From NCBI GenBank assembly GCA_017562135.1, contig QEYB01000533.1, positions 248,001 through 312,000 on the forward strand: a stretch of DNA of 64,000 bases, read 5' to 3'. The DNA is from Dipylidium caninum. Taxonomy: Eukaryota; Platyhelminthes; Cestoda; Cyclophyllidea; Dipylidiidae. The notes under the pieces are model-generated. The model saw nothing but the letters and a program-made list of their open reading frames with translations, searched no databases and was not told where the DNA came from. Below, piece after piece: positions 1 through 13,700 of this stretch. Position numbers and translations under genes: made by a program. The stretch's first letter is position 1. Every line of letters starts with the position of its first letter.

Positions 1-1798
1 TTCTCCGTTCCATGCAGCACATAAATTTCTATTACGATGCGGATTTTATCTCCCATTGTTAATTTTAGCACTTGGCTTGAGGCGCTGTCAAGCCCCCAGT
101 TGAAACTTGTGAAAGGGAGCTTTCAACTCCTTTCGCAAGACACAAAGTGGGCATTTACCCGACCAAACACAGATGTTTACCCTCCAGTCTGCCTATGGGT
201 GGTCTGCAAAAGTCCTAAACAGAGGCGGTTATCAGAGCCTCAATCGTCTGTCTTGTTAAGTGGGCAAAATGTACGGTTTGACAGTTTGAGTGTTTGCCCT
301 CAAGTGCTGCTATCCATGTTGTTATCTCATTGGCCTGGTCCGGTCTGGATGGATGGACATGGGGAGAATGTGGAGGGAGGCCAGACGCTCTAATAGTGTG
401 GTCATTTGCCTCGACTGTTCGTCCCCGGTGGGCAGTGCTGCTCCACCGCTACTGATGACATGTGAGGCCCCAGCAACCCGCCTTCTCCAAGGCAACAACC
501 TGTGCTGCAAAACATTTAGTCACCATGAGAAGTAAATGTTGGGGAACTTCCCCCATAACTTACACAATTTACTCGGAATGCAGTCTAGACCAATTTTTAG
601 TTCTCTTAAAGTGTCAATAAAAAGCGTTTAAGGGTGGGTTTATGAAGACCTCCTGCAGAAGTCAAGACTGCTTTGTTGCGACTGCTAGAACACTTTTTAT
701 TCGAGATGGATTCTGACCTACTCTCAACAAAATCCTAAATACTCACTTAGATGCAGTGCCGACTGCAAGAGAACACTTTCTTCTTCCTGCTAATGGAGAC
801 AACCAATTTATTTCTGGCGCATCTTTCACTTTTGACTAATTCTTTGGTGTATCCTCGACATGGAAACTAACTATTTGAAGGTGGGACTCACCGCTCACAC
901 TCGCGGATTGTCGATCAAAAGCGTCAAAGTCAAACTCCACGTTTGGTGAGAAGGGACGACTTGTGGCCCGCTTTTGGGCGTGTGCCTTCCTTCCTTCCTT
1001 CCCATCCATGAGCAGCATACCGGGGACAGTTTACACTTCGTCTTCCGCTTGACATACTGGCTGAGGCGTAGGCGTTGAATTTACATGAGGACAGTAACCC
1101 TGACGGTTGATGTCATCCACCATCCCATCCACCCCACTGTGATGGCGATTATTTAATGTCTCCTTCTTTTTTTTCCTTTATCGCGTGACTTGAAAGTTAA
1201 GCCCTGGAGTATATAAATTTATTTATTTTGCAATCAAGTGAAGATGGTCTGTCCACATATTCACAGTCCGACGATTGTAAGCATTAGTTATGGCCATTCG
1301 ACTCGATTATTCCTCCTCCAAGGACTTAGGTTTATTTCTATAGAGGGCGTTGCTCCCTCTCTCTCTCTCCCCTTCTCTGTCCAATTACTAAAGGGAATTA
1401 ATCTTGCTTGACTGGTCTCTATCTTTGCCGAGTAGTCGTCCTACTGGGCACTTTTATTTGCTTTAATCGACTGCCCAAAATTGCTCGAATTCCGCGCTTG
1501 AGGACAGCTTCTAGCAAATAGCACAATAAAATGCAAGGTAATACTCGGCTCCTGGTTTACGGAAAATAACTGATCAATTCAGGCCCTACAGTGTCACTCC
1601 TTTGCATCCTATCCATTTCCTCACTTTATGCTCCCTGAGGCTGCTGTTAAGGTTAATTGGACAAGTTTTCGAATTGTTCTGTCTATCGAAAACCAGGTCC
1701 ACAGGCAGGTGAGGCACCATTCATCGAACAACCACTTAACAAGCGAAATCTCTTTAGATTCAGAGGTGGTAATGCTTAAAAATTTATTTTTATTTCAG
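1..1798. other. Upstream part of the OSBPL9 locus, no recognised exon
   Basis: This stretch precedes the first OSBPL9 exon I can support. Its open frames are short and show no recognisable domain. It contains a (CTTC)n run at 985-1002. A good pyrimidine-rich acceptor ends it at 1791-1798 (tatttcag). The next exon starts in the middle of a codon, so at least one more coding exon must lie upstream, here or outside the window. The region is therefore most likely intron. I found no PH-domain coding sequence in it. Confidence 0.5.
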
Positions 1799-4700
1799 AT
1801 CTAACAGCTACCAGCTTGCGCCAACTGGTCGGCACCACAGCCCTGACTTCCACCCCGACTCTGCCGAGTGCCAGTGGTGGTGGGGGCGGTCCCTCTTCCT
1901 GTCGCCTTCCCATTGAAAACCAAGCCGTAACAGGAGCGCAATCAGCACCCCCCACCTCCTTGTCACATTCTATCGCGGGAAACGTGGATGGTCAAGAATA
2001 CCACCAGCAGCAGCAGCAGCAGCAGTTGCCTTGTCAGCATTCAACGGTGGAGATTGGAATACCGGCTTCGGAAATGGTGGACGGAGCTTCCTCTGTGCCC
2101 ACGCGTGACAGCACTAGTCTCAAGTTGAAGGATGTGCCTCCGGTGTCGTATTCATCGTCGGAGGAGGATGATGATATATACTACGATACGCGGGAGAACA
2201 TCCCTTCGGTGTCGCCCAGTGTCTCCAATGCATCTGAGCCCATTTTGGGCGGATCTGATGAGACGTGAGTATTTTGCTTTAAGCACTCAAATTTTGGAGT
2301 TCGGGGATCCATCCACATATTTTCCTCCCTGGTCAGGATGCAAAGGGAATATAATTAATTGCACAGTTTTTCTTCTAACAAACGAATTATATACCACTGT
2401 TTACTTATTTCGAATGTCTAATTGTTGACGATTCTTCCAATGGTTCAACGGTCTACTGGTGTGAAGCTGAGTATGGCCTCATCAATCACCCAATTTGGGC
2501 GCAAGATGCCTCAACGGTGGCTTATTTATGCTTAAAGCGAAGAATGACAGCGTTTGTCAGTGTCCTTCTTCTCCGAGGTCATTCTTTTCCCGTGGTCTAG
2601 ATCCCCTCAAGTTGAAGAGTTAGTCAACCGGTAGCAGTAGTGCCTTCTCAGACCTATTACTTTTTGTTTTTTTTTTTTCACCTAATTCGAGATTTTTATG
2701 GGGCTCGAGGCCGTGGAATGACCTCTAGTGCTCATAATCTGATCTCTTCCATCAATAAGCTTGATGAATGTAGACAACCTAGCGGTATACTGTAAATTAT
2801 CGCCTATCGCGATTGTTGAGCCCCTTGTTATGTCTTCTACGCTCACTAAATAGTTACTGAATACATCGACAGTAGCACACCATCCACTTGCCATTTTCCC
2901 TGATGGCAGATTTCCTCTTCGTGCCTTTAAACTTATCCAAAAACTTATTCGAGAATTGAGAAGTTAGCACATCATCGCCTCCATTTTAACCGTAGACGTA
3001 CCACTTCTAGATTTCTGACAACTTATTAGCTTTTTTGTTTTTACAACGAGCGCTATTCTAGTAGAACCATCTCACTTCCCTCCTCTTGCCCATTACTCAG
3101 TCTTTTATTTTGACCGCTTAACCACCGAATTGTATTTTCTGTTCTCCATCCTAGACATAAATTTATTTTGGTGTGTAACTGTTTCTCGTTTGAGAAGGGT
3201 CTGAATTCTGATTTTCCCTAAAACAAACCGTAATTTTGTCACTTACTGTCATCTCTGCATGGAAAGAGAGGCTATTTTACCCTTGTAAATTTTACTTGAT
3301 GTTCCGAATGAGCTTCAAAATGTCGCTTTGAAGGTTTAATTTAGCTTTCGAGCCGTAATACTTTAACAGTTTGCGAAGAGATTGTGTTTTTTGCCATTTG
3401 TTTAATTAATTGTTTTTATTCCCTTCATTTGATTTCGCTTCACTATATTTCCACCGTTGTGTAGATGTTGAAGTTAGTAGGGCAGTTGGGTGTTGAACAA
3501 GTTTCCTAGTACCTTTCGCTTCGCTCATCACTTGCCATCAGGTTCGAACGGTGGACTCCCTGGGACAGCCTTGCACGGCCCTCCCCAAATCACTTCTAAC
3601 CCAGCGCTATTAGTGGATTGTCCCGTTCGTCCCAAAGTGCTAATTGCTTCACTGTCATGCGCACAAGCCGGTGGTGTTCTGTTGCAGCATCTAAGGGAAT
3701 GAGTGAGTGACTGCGAGATAATTATTTACAGTTTTAACCAACCAATCACTACAAGGGCTGGGTGGGGCTTGTCAACCCTTCTACATTTGCTCATTTGCGT
3801 GTCACACTCACGAGACCCATGTACGTTGACTACTTCACCCAAATACAGCAACTTGGGGCACCCAGATGCATGCTTACAATGCACGTTTTCCCGTGAGTAT
3901 TGAAGGCAAAACCTTCATCCTTCTGTCAAAATATGTTTTGCAGCCCTTTCACATAATCTCCATTGAGTTCTCGTTGGTAGTTTTCTCTCTTGCCCGATAT
4001 CCCAACCACCGGCTCTAGGCCCCTTGATACACCATTTTCTGTTTCTATTTCTATTTCTATAATCTACTAGTGGCCCAAAATGCTCACATTTCATTTGCGA
4101 GTCGCTCGAGGCAAAAATTTGTTGGAGACAAACTTATCCTTAGTCACTCACATTCGTTAATAGTGCCTAATGATGCACTACGGCTGCTTTTTAGTTACCT
4201 TTCCATTTTTATTTAAGTGAAGACTGGGACAACCTCCTACTCTCAGATACTAATCGTAGCGCCACTTATTTCCTAGGAAACAATTTTTTTTACTCACAGT
4301 CGATTCGAACTCACTAAGTGCAGGCATCTTCTTCTCGTTGAACGGGATTTTGCATTTGAACTCCCTTGATGTGATTAGTAGCTGTCCTTGGCAAGCAGCA
4401 CCACGCAACTTATCTTCTGCCCAACTGAAAGACTCCTCTTCGATTGCATTCAAGACGATGATGGGTTTCAGGTGGGCTCCTCCGCGGCGCCACACTTGAG
4501 ACGACTTCAAAAAGCAGTGCGCAAGTTGGTGTAGAGGAAATGTCCGGTGTGTGAGGCGCGTGTGGAAAGTCGAGTCGGAGGGTACTTCAAAGAATCATTT
4601 GGTTTCGCCTGAGTAGAAGTGTAGGCAATGCCCATAAAAGTAATCAACGTGATTGGTCTGCAAGAATAGTGGCTCTGAAGGCAGCCGGGTCGCCACCTTG

Positions 4701-7700
4701 ATGTACTTTTCTCCCCTTATAATTCGTCTATTCAACTTTATGCCCTTCTGCTGGCATTGCGGGATGTGTTAGTCCTCCGTGTGTGCATGGGGAATGCTGC
4801 GACCACGTGAAGTTCGGCACATTTTGAACCATCCAGTTCCTCTGTCACTTTGCCGTTTTGTCAACCTTGTACCGTAGCGCGGATCCTCCTCACTGGCGAG
4901 ACTCAGTCTGGCAATCACTCGCCCCACCTTATGTCTGTTTTTTTAAGATCCCTTCTAGCCCAATACAACTCCTCGTTGGGATGAAAGTGTCCCGATTTTG
5001 TGTATTACTTCATAGCGTATCGCTTTTCGAGAATACAAACTTTGAATTCCTGTGATGCAATGACGTCCCTTTCCTAATTGCTTAAAACAGAGTTTTTACC
5101 CGTATTAAAAACATATCCATTTGCTGTCTCGTGTTCCTAGCTCAGAACATGGATGTCCGTCCGAGCAGTGACCAGGAGGCAAAGTTCAAGGTCGGGTGAT
5201 TGCCAAAATGCTGCTAGGAGATGGCCAGAAAAATCTGAAGTTTCACCTTAAAGGACGTCCTTATTTACCACATTGTGCATGGCATTTTCTGGCACACCTT
5301 TAGCACAAAATTACACTTGGACGGGCTTTTCATTATCGTGTACTTACTTGTGATGAAAGCTTCTGTTTACCAGCGCTGAGGGGAGCATGTCACAAATTGT
5401 CAACCAACACTACACACTCCTCCCTCGCAAAGCCACTGCCTCTATAACCCGTGTAAATCACTTCAGCCTGTTGCCTCTCAAATTAATCACACCACGTGCG
5501 CTGACGACGTCACATAAGTGACGCGGTATCCTTTACACCAGCGCTGTCACACGCACAACACGGGCGTGTGAGGCTTTTATCCAACCATGCCAACCACCAC
5601 GCTGACATTCGCCAGGCTTAGCATTCGAGAGCACATCTCCAACGTCGCAATTGGGGAGGTTATTACATTGCCCATGCGCGATTGGACGCTATCCCAGTCT
5701 CCTGGCTTCCCCACTTTCTTCCCACATCGTTAGTCGGGGAGAGGGAAGTAGATAATGCCATCTCTTCTGTTTTTCTTGCACACTTCTTTCTATCGGATCA
5801 TCCGTGGCATTTTCGCAACCTTCCTCTGTCATCCTGTGATGTGGCTTCTCATTAAACATGCGCTTCATTTGAGCCGCCTAATTCTGCTCACCGGTGTTAC
5901 CATGGTTGCTTCTTATCCCACCAGCCATCGCAAAAGGTGCGGTTTTGGTGTGATTCACGCACTGGACAAAAACAACAAGCGTGTATATTTGCGTCCGTAG
6001 TTGTGCGCGCACTGGACGGCGGCGGTTATCTCGCTCGTCAACAGTTTCTCTCACTCGTCCGCACTCGCACTCGCACTCGCACACACCTACACGCACACCA
6101 CACGTGTCAGCAGGATGATAAGGTGTCGCTCTGGTCACTCGGTTTTTATGCGCCTGCGTTCTCGTCTCGTCCCGTCTCGGCGCGCCCCACCCACCCTTTT
6201 ACTGAAATGAGGTAACATCAGCGTCCACTTGTCTCTATCATTTCCGAATCTTCTCGCATTTCACTCTTTAACCTTCATTTGACTTCCTACGCGTGTTTAT
6301 CTCGAAATGTGGGTTAATCGAGCTTTTTGTTGCCGTGGGGACATGTTTGGTGGCTACCCACAAAAATTCCCAATCTGTCACGATCTGCCACATCGCCTCT
6401 ATTTTGTGCATACTGTCCGCAACGCGGGAGGATCCTTCGGCGGCGCAAAAACCTGGCTAAAATTGATTTTCTCAAAAACTTGTGTACAATTTTTTTTGTT
6501 CTTTTTTTTGACTGTTTGATTCACAATCTCAGCGTTGTAACTATCACGACTGTTGGCTAATAATCCTGGAGGTTAATTGCTCTCCTCAATTTCCCACTTT
6601 GTCGAAGGCCTACAGAAAGGTATGTTGTATGTCCTCATCATCCTCTTGGCCTGCGGCGATTCGTTCAGTTGGTGTTTCCCTTCGTCTCCCCCCCTCCTCT
6701 CTCCCATCCCCCCGCCCGCAATCCGCCTGTCGCCAGATGTAGAACGAACTTTCGAAATGTCGGTTTGCAGTGATGGTTAGACATGCTATTCTAAAAATGA
6801 CATTTGCGATATGGACAAAACGCTTTTTTATCTGTCTAAACGGATGGTTGGGGAGGCGGCGGTCCCCAACGAAATGAAGACTGAACCACGTTTCAAATAG
6901 TAACGCTGAATGCGGTGCGATTGCCGCGTTGCAGTCCTCCTGCCCCTTTCCCTTCGACCTTATCCCACTTCAAATCTTTCATCTGATTACCTTTTTCGCC
7001 TAAACTTATGAAACCATAGTTTTGCCTCTCTGTCTAGTGACTTGCAAAATCTTGACACTTTTCCCCTAGCGATTTCACACGACATCCATATTGGGCGGTC
7101 GGAACCCCCCAATTCTCCTCCCTTGACTTATTTTACATCGGCGACAACTAATACACGAAAGCTCGTACATTGTGAGACCACCTTAACCTTTCCTCCCAGG
7201 AGTTTGAATTGATTCCCTAATTGTAGGTCCTTCCGTTTTGCTTTCGACCTCTTCAGCCCTTTTTCCTCCTTTATTATGCTGATAGTCCAAATAGGAGGTG
7301 AAATTTTAAAAAAAATGTCATCGATTCCCACCATGAGGTTTGTCATGCCTTCCATTGCTTATCTCCCCAAAATTAGCTCCCTTTTTATTTATATTCATCT
7401 ATTCGCTGGTTTGTATCTCTTAGCGGTAGAAAGAAGTCTCATTTCTGCCAGATTTCCTCATTTGTGCTCTTCCGACAATCTATTTTTATGTTTCAAAATC
7501 TTCAGTAGAGGCCAACCAGCTTATCCAGTTTCTTCTCACTCAACCTTATACTGGGATGAAACAGATTGAAGTCCCATTGGGGGTGATTCTTTCCGCTGCC
7601 ATTGACTTTTGAATTCCCTCGCACAGAGAAGCTATTTTAGTCGCTTTTGTTTTTGTCACACTTACCATGGGATCAGGCATCCCAACACTTTAGTAGAGAT

Positions 7701-10700
7701 TCAATCACACGAAGGGGGCTTCTCCTTCCAAAAGCCTGCATCTTTCTCTTCGACCTGTTTTCATTCTTACTTCAGTCTGAAACGCGAGGAGTACCTGACA
7801 AATGGTGCTGGCGGTGGTCATGGGAGCCATTTCCGCTTTACCGGGTTAACGGACCTGAGGAAGGGCTATTTTGGCTCCTCTCCCGACCCCATCACCAGGG
7901 CTTCCGTGCCTTCACTAATGTCAGTCGACAGTCAACTACCGTTGAAGTACAGCAAAATCTTTACCTACGATGCCCTCTATGACGACGATGACGAAAAGGA
8001 CTGTGAGTGCCGAATATCCCCTTTACCTTTTACCAAATCTATAAACGCCGAATAGTAGTCTGTGGTTGTTGAATCTGGGGTGTCAGTGTATCCTAATGTA
8101 GGAATTACTTGCCCCACAGGTGGCCACTTCTCTATCTTCTCCCACCTTTTTTCCTCTGCCCTCTCTCTTTATCACCTTGTTTCACTACTCTCTTTGCCTT
8201 TTCTCGCCGTCCACGTGGACAGCAAATTCACTGGACAACAGAATCTCCCGACCTCTAAGTCTTTCACTCACGACGTCTCTGGCCTGCTTTTTTTCACACC
8301 GTTTTGTGTTCATGTTTCCGGTTTCATAGCCATGCATGCACCACTGTATGTCGCAGTTTACCTACAGACATGCTTGAATACTGAGGATTTTGGGAAGAAA
8401 TTAAGGACTCTTTTTTGGAGTAGGTTTCCCATTGGACACACCTGAAATTCCGGCGTCTACTCCTCCTCTTTCTGAATTCGCATAACACCTCGAAGTGTTC
8501 GTTAAGCTTCTTGCTGAAGTGATTGATACCATTCTCCTCCACCGCCACAACTGGCCGTATTGACCAGGCAGATATCGTGTCCAGATGGCAGCTTGATGAT
8601 CCAAAGACGCATTATCCGGTCAGCGGCAAGTGACCAGTGACAGTGCAGACGGTGTTTCCGCATTTAGCGCCATTCCAGACCCACCCTTCTTCCGCCGGAC
8701 ACCACCCCTGCTTTAATGTTTCAAGTTGTTCGCAGGTTGGCACCGTTCTCTCACGAGTATTCGTGGTTGTACCACGAAAAATGCACTCCAAACGGCCTTT
8801 ATGATGACCTTCGTAATAGCGCGGCCATAATACTGTTTGCAGTCGGAATTCGGAAATACGACTTGGGAAGAAATTGGATACTTTATCGTTGAGGAAGTTT
8901 GTCCACAAACCCTACCACTTTATTGGTGGGAATCTGTTGTTGTTCTCTCTTTCCCCCTCCGATCGTATCTACTACTTAGGCTTGAGCTAATCCACTCCCT
9001 CCAACTTCCCACTATCCAGGCGAAAATATGTTTTCTCGGGTTTTATATTTTTCGAATGATATACCTTACTATAGTCATTGCTTTTAGTCGGAACTCGATG
9101 AAATGAGCTTCGACAGTGGTCTACGAGTTACTTGTATTCCATTCTCTCTTTCACACCTTCTCGGTCGTCTTCAGTTGCGCTCACACTTCACGCGGATTAA
9201 GTGCAGGCCTCAATAACGAGTTTGACGCAATTTTGCAACAGAATTGTCAAATGCTTTTTGCCCTGACGCACGTGTACGTGGGTGTAAAAAAGTAGCCAGT
9301 CTTCCCAAGTTGTAGTTATTACCCGACGTCTAAGCTGCTCTCTGCGCACAACTTCGTTAGGAGGGACGATTGGCCTGTTGCAAGACTGCCATCGTCGACC
9401 GACTTGCGCTTCTACCCGGCTCCACTCGTGTTTCCCGATTATTTGCCTTGGGACGAGGGCTCAGCACCGCCTTGGGGTAGTGGGCGCGTTTTAAAGTGGG
9501 CATCATGCTTTGTTCCCAGCCCTGAGGCACTAGCAACCGAACTCCCCAGCTTCATTTTACTTTAGCTCGAAGTCCTCTTTCTGATTTGGCGACTGGGTGA
9601 TGTAGAACTGCGGACTACTTGCTAAAAAAGTGCGCTGTAAGTAGTTATCGCGAGCCATCGAAAAAAGAGGGACTTCAAAACCAAGGGTGTCGCCTACACG
9701 AGGAGAATTTTTTTTCACCAGACGATCTAAAATGCGCGAAAATTCCAATTTAGCATCAGTGCTGGTTAATTTTATCGTTGTAACCTTGACTTGTACGCGC
9801 TCCCTTCCGCTCTCCCCGATAGTGGTCTCATTGCAGTCCGAGGGCTCCGTGATCTCCTACCTGATCTCCCAGCTGCGCATCGGCATGGACTTGACGCGCA
9901 TCACCCTCCCCACCTTCATCCTAGAGAAACGTTCAACCCTCGAGATGTACGCCGACTTCCTCGCCCATCCCGACCTCTGGATCGCCATTGGTGACGGCGA
10001 AACCACCACAGCTGCGGCTCATCGCCTGCCTCCGATGGTGGCGTCGCCTTCTCTCATCTCCTTGAGATCTCCTTCCCTCGAAATCACCATCGCACCTCTT
10101 TTCTTCTTTTTTCCACTCTTCTACCATGCAATAATACTCGTTATTTTTGACAGAGTTGTCGATTTCACTATCAAAGTCTTAGCTGCTATGTGTCGAATTA
10201 TTACCTTTTTAAAACACTCAAACGGGCATGGCTGCGGTGGAGGAATTTTAATTGCATGTCTTCTCTCTCTATACTGCTGCCGAGTCCCTTGAAGCATATC
10301 ATTTTACGTTTTTACTCATCTTCCACTTTTAAATCCCGCCTCTTTTTGGAGGAATCAATTGAATTGGCTTAAACTTGTTTTCCATTCACGAAATTCTAAC
10401 CGCCAACGCCGATGAACAGTCGCGACGTGCTGACCACTGACAGTTCCTATCCCCTTTGCGTTTTCGCCAGCGTGAGTCTGAATCCATGTCCCGCCACACT
10501 GTAATGCCTTCCACTGACCGAGTTCTCTGTCATCTGTGAGTGACCTTACTTTTTTTGTTTTTTCGTGAATTACCAGCTCCGCAGCATGACGCTTCAGAGA
10601 GTCATTTTGAGAAGAACCGAGTGCAGCCTATTGTTTGGGGAAGTCTTCGTCATCGTCCCTGTTTATCTTCTTCATACCTCTAGAGCTTCGCGCCACCACA

Positions 10701-13700
10701 AGGGCCTTAAGAGCTCCCTTGTTGTCTGCGTTCTCGTGTGTTTCCCGAGCGAACCTCTGAAATGGTCCGCACTAGCATTCTTCTACCTCCTAGGGGCTTA
10801 GAGTGGCCTGTGTTATCGTGGTGGACATGATTTTGACAAAAACTGTGACTTTGGTCACCTTCTTAGGTGCAGCGGTTATAGAAAATGATTCACAACGGCG
10901 TGATCCCCCACTTTTTTCTATCCTTTTACTTCATGTATTTCATGGCTTATTCGGCATATATCAGCAGGAACCTGCATTTACCGCGGCTTTTTGGCATCAA
11001 CGCGTGGCGGATCCTATGGAATTGTTTCTCCACCTCATGTCTTCACCTGAATGTAGTTATGTTTTGGCAAATAATGTCTGTCGGCGAGTGGACTGCTGCT
11101 CCGAGTTGAAAACTCTTTAATTTTGTTTGTTAGGAAAGTTAAAGCCTCGTCCACTGGCCGTGGAGGTCATAGTTTCTGCAAAAAGATTTCACTCCACGTG
11201 GCGCGTGCGTTGCGGCCCACGTCTCCCAAACGCGGTTTTCATCTTCGTTTATTTAACTAGTCGTCTTAGTTTGTCAGTTTTAGTTTTTACGGGATCCAGG
11301 CTTCAGCCATGCCCGGTTAACTACTCACCTCGTTCCATCGACTCGCTTTTATGCACGGTTTTCAACTCCCCACTTGCTGATTACCCGACCGAGTGTTTGC
11401 GACGCAGTCAGGGCATCTCAGAGGTCGAGGGTTAAGCACGAGGCGAGTGGAGGCTTATCCACAGTCTGCGCGATCTGGTGAGGTGTCGCCTGATCCTGCA
11501 CAGCCTCCTCTTGCGTCCATTAGTTATATTCACGATTTTCTACTACCCGTGCCACTTACTGAGTTTATTAAGGCACAAAAGTGCCACATTCCCGAAGACG
11601 AGCCATTGTTTCGCTGTCACGCTGGAGTTGTGCTGTCCAATAAAGACAAAAATTTGCGGTTATCTGCTCTCATTCTCTTTACATTATTCTCCTCTCCCAT
11701 CCACCACTTTTAGACATTGTAAAGCGAGGCGAAGGGTGTGTGTGTGTGGAACAAGGGCCATTGCTTCGCACGAGCAAACCTCCTTGTCACACTCAAATGA
11801 CGCCAGCGATGCCGTCTCTTTTGCAGGTACTTATCAGCCTTCCACGCAAGTCGTAGGACGCCAGTGTGCAAAAAACCCTACAATCCCATCTTGGGGGAAA
11901 TATTTCGCTGCTGCTACTATCTCGACCCCGCCTCCATGTCTGCCACCAGCGTCTCCTCTGCCCCTCCTTCACAGCCCCTCCTTGATGAAGACATTCCAGC
12001 CGTCTGTCCGGAGGAGGAGATGGCCCGATATGGACCCATTCCATACGCTTCCGAGGACTGCGTCGTCTTCCTAGCCGAACAGGTGCGTGTCGAGAAAGAC
12101 CCACTCATTTTGCGACTGCTGAAGCACTAGGTGGCAGATTAAGAGGTTCTCCGAAACACTTCAAAGTCTAAAATGTTACTTTTCACTGAATTTCACACTT
12201 CCTTTCGTTTCTGGTCTTTAAACAGTACCCAGCTCCCGTGTGCGCGGTTTTTTTCTCAACACTGATATTGATCCTTGTCAAGCATCTGACAACTTCACTG
12301 TTTGGGAAGACGTCCAAGGTCCAAAACGCATCCCCTTTCATGTCCCTTCTCCCTTAATGGCAGGATGCCATTGTCATGACGCGGTGAAATGTTCCTCCCC
12401 CTTAAAAGCGGCTTCGCGATACACGAGATTTTGCCCATTCAAGTAGACGAGGGAAAATCGAGTGCTTCCCGAACTTCTCGACTTCTGCACTTTACCACTC
12501 CCCAAGGGTGAGACGTGAAGACGTAAAGACGTAAACAGTTTTTTTTTTTCACTTTTTCATCCATATTGGGCTGCAGTACCCTTGGTTGTGCGCGTCTTCT
12601 GCCAACTCCTCTCTCTTGGTGGCGCAGTAGCGGAGCCCCTGAGGTCAGTGCGTTTGAAATCCCGATCCCCCTGTCATCCTTTCCACTTAGTTCAGTGGGA
12701 AAAGCTGTTGAGTCTGTGTGGATACCTTTTTCGTGACCGTATTTGATATCACCACAGTCAACGCCGCTCCCTGCCCTTTCGAGACGAACATGTGGCCATC
12801 AATCTTTAAGGTTTTATTACTTGTTAGACGAATATCTCTCACCTAAGCCTATCAAATCCCTCCTTTTTTTCGCTTTTTGACCGTCTAGAAAAATATGCTT
12901 TCCCCTTCTATTATGAGATGGGGGAGCAATTACAGTCTATTCGTTTCAAATAACTCAACTTCTAAGCTGTACCTCATCACCTTCCTCGAGTTACGACACC
13001 TTCACATTCTTATCCGGTCTTGTATTCCCTAAATCAGAATTGGAAGAAGCATATATGAGCCGCTGGAAGCCCCTTTTTTCCTCTTTTTGTCTCGTGAACA
13101 CCGCTCTATTTGGCCACGAGACACTACTTCTCTTTCGTGTTCTCCGGGTTGGCCGATGTCCGTCAATGTTTTTTGCGTTGACTCTGTCACACTGTGACAC
13201 AAGGTGTTGACAAAATCTTTAGCTAAGGGCCACTTTCTGCCATAGCGTCCAAAGCGTTGAACGTTTGTTACGTTGTGCACTTTAAAACCAGACCAAGTGT
13301 CGTCTCGGGTTGTCGTTCGGATGAGCCTCTTCGTTCTGTCTTCCTCGACCTCCTCTCTCTCTCCGAGTTTGCCGCGTGGGCTGTTTGTTTAAAAATTTAC
13401 CAACATGGCCAGAATGCGTCACATCGCAACTCTCCAAATTCGTCCCTGTTTTTCGCCACTCAGCCGTATGCATGCCTCATTATCGTGATATGCTGACATT
13501 TTCCCGCTTTTTCACAGTATCCCCGCAACTTGACCCATTCACAGCGGCTGCCTTGCCCGCGTGTCACTTTTCTGCTGTCCAACACCAAAATTCCCCTCCT
13601 TGTAGACGCTTCAATCAGTTTGTCCCTCTGAAGGGTGAAGACGGTTGAGCGTGGAGCAGGCCGTTCTTTCCCTCCAACCTCCGATCTGGGGACCTATGCG

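Larger units (their letters stand above)
2265..7775 (+). other. OSBPL9 intron of 5.5 kb
   Basis: The donor is GTGAGT at 2265 and the acceptor ends at 7775 (acttcag). The flanking phases match: codon AC plus T makes Thr. The interior has only short open frames without recognisable domains. Simple repeats are (TTTCTA)n at 4042-4059 and a CACTCG-type run at 6061-6086. I see no transposon open frame, RNA gene or extra conserved exon. Confidence 0.75.

Noticed and set aside
8324..8908. Cluster of minus-strand open frames that might be a decayed retroelement
   Set aside because: I saw no reverse transcriptase, integrase, zinc-knuckle or transposase motif, and no terminal repeats.
9823..9836. Acceptor at cag 9834-9836 for the OSBPL9 exon
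   Set aside because: It looks stronger than the site at 9822 but shifts the frame relative to the exon ending 8002. The upstream AG keeps [14 protein letters not shown] in phase.
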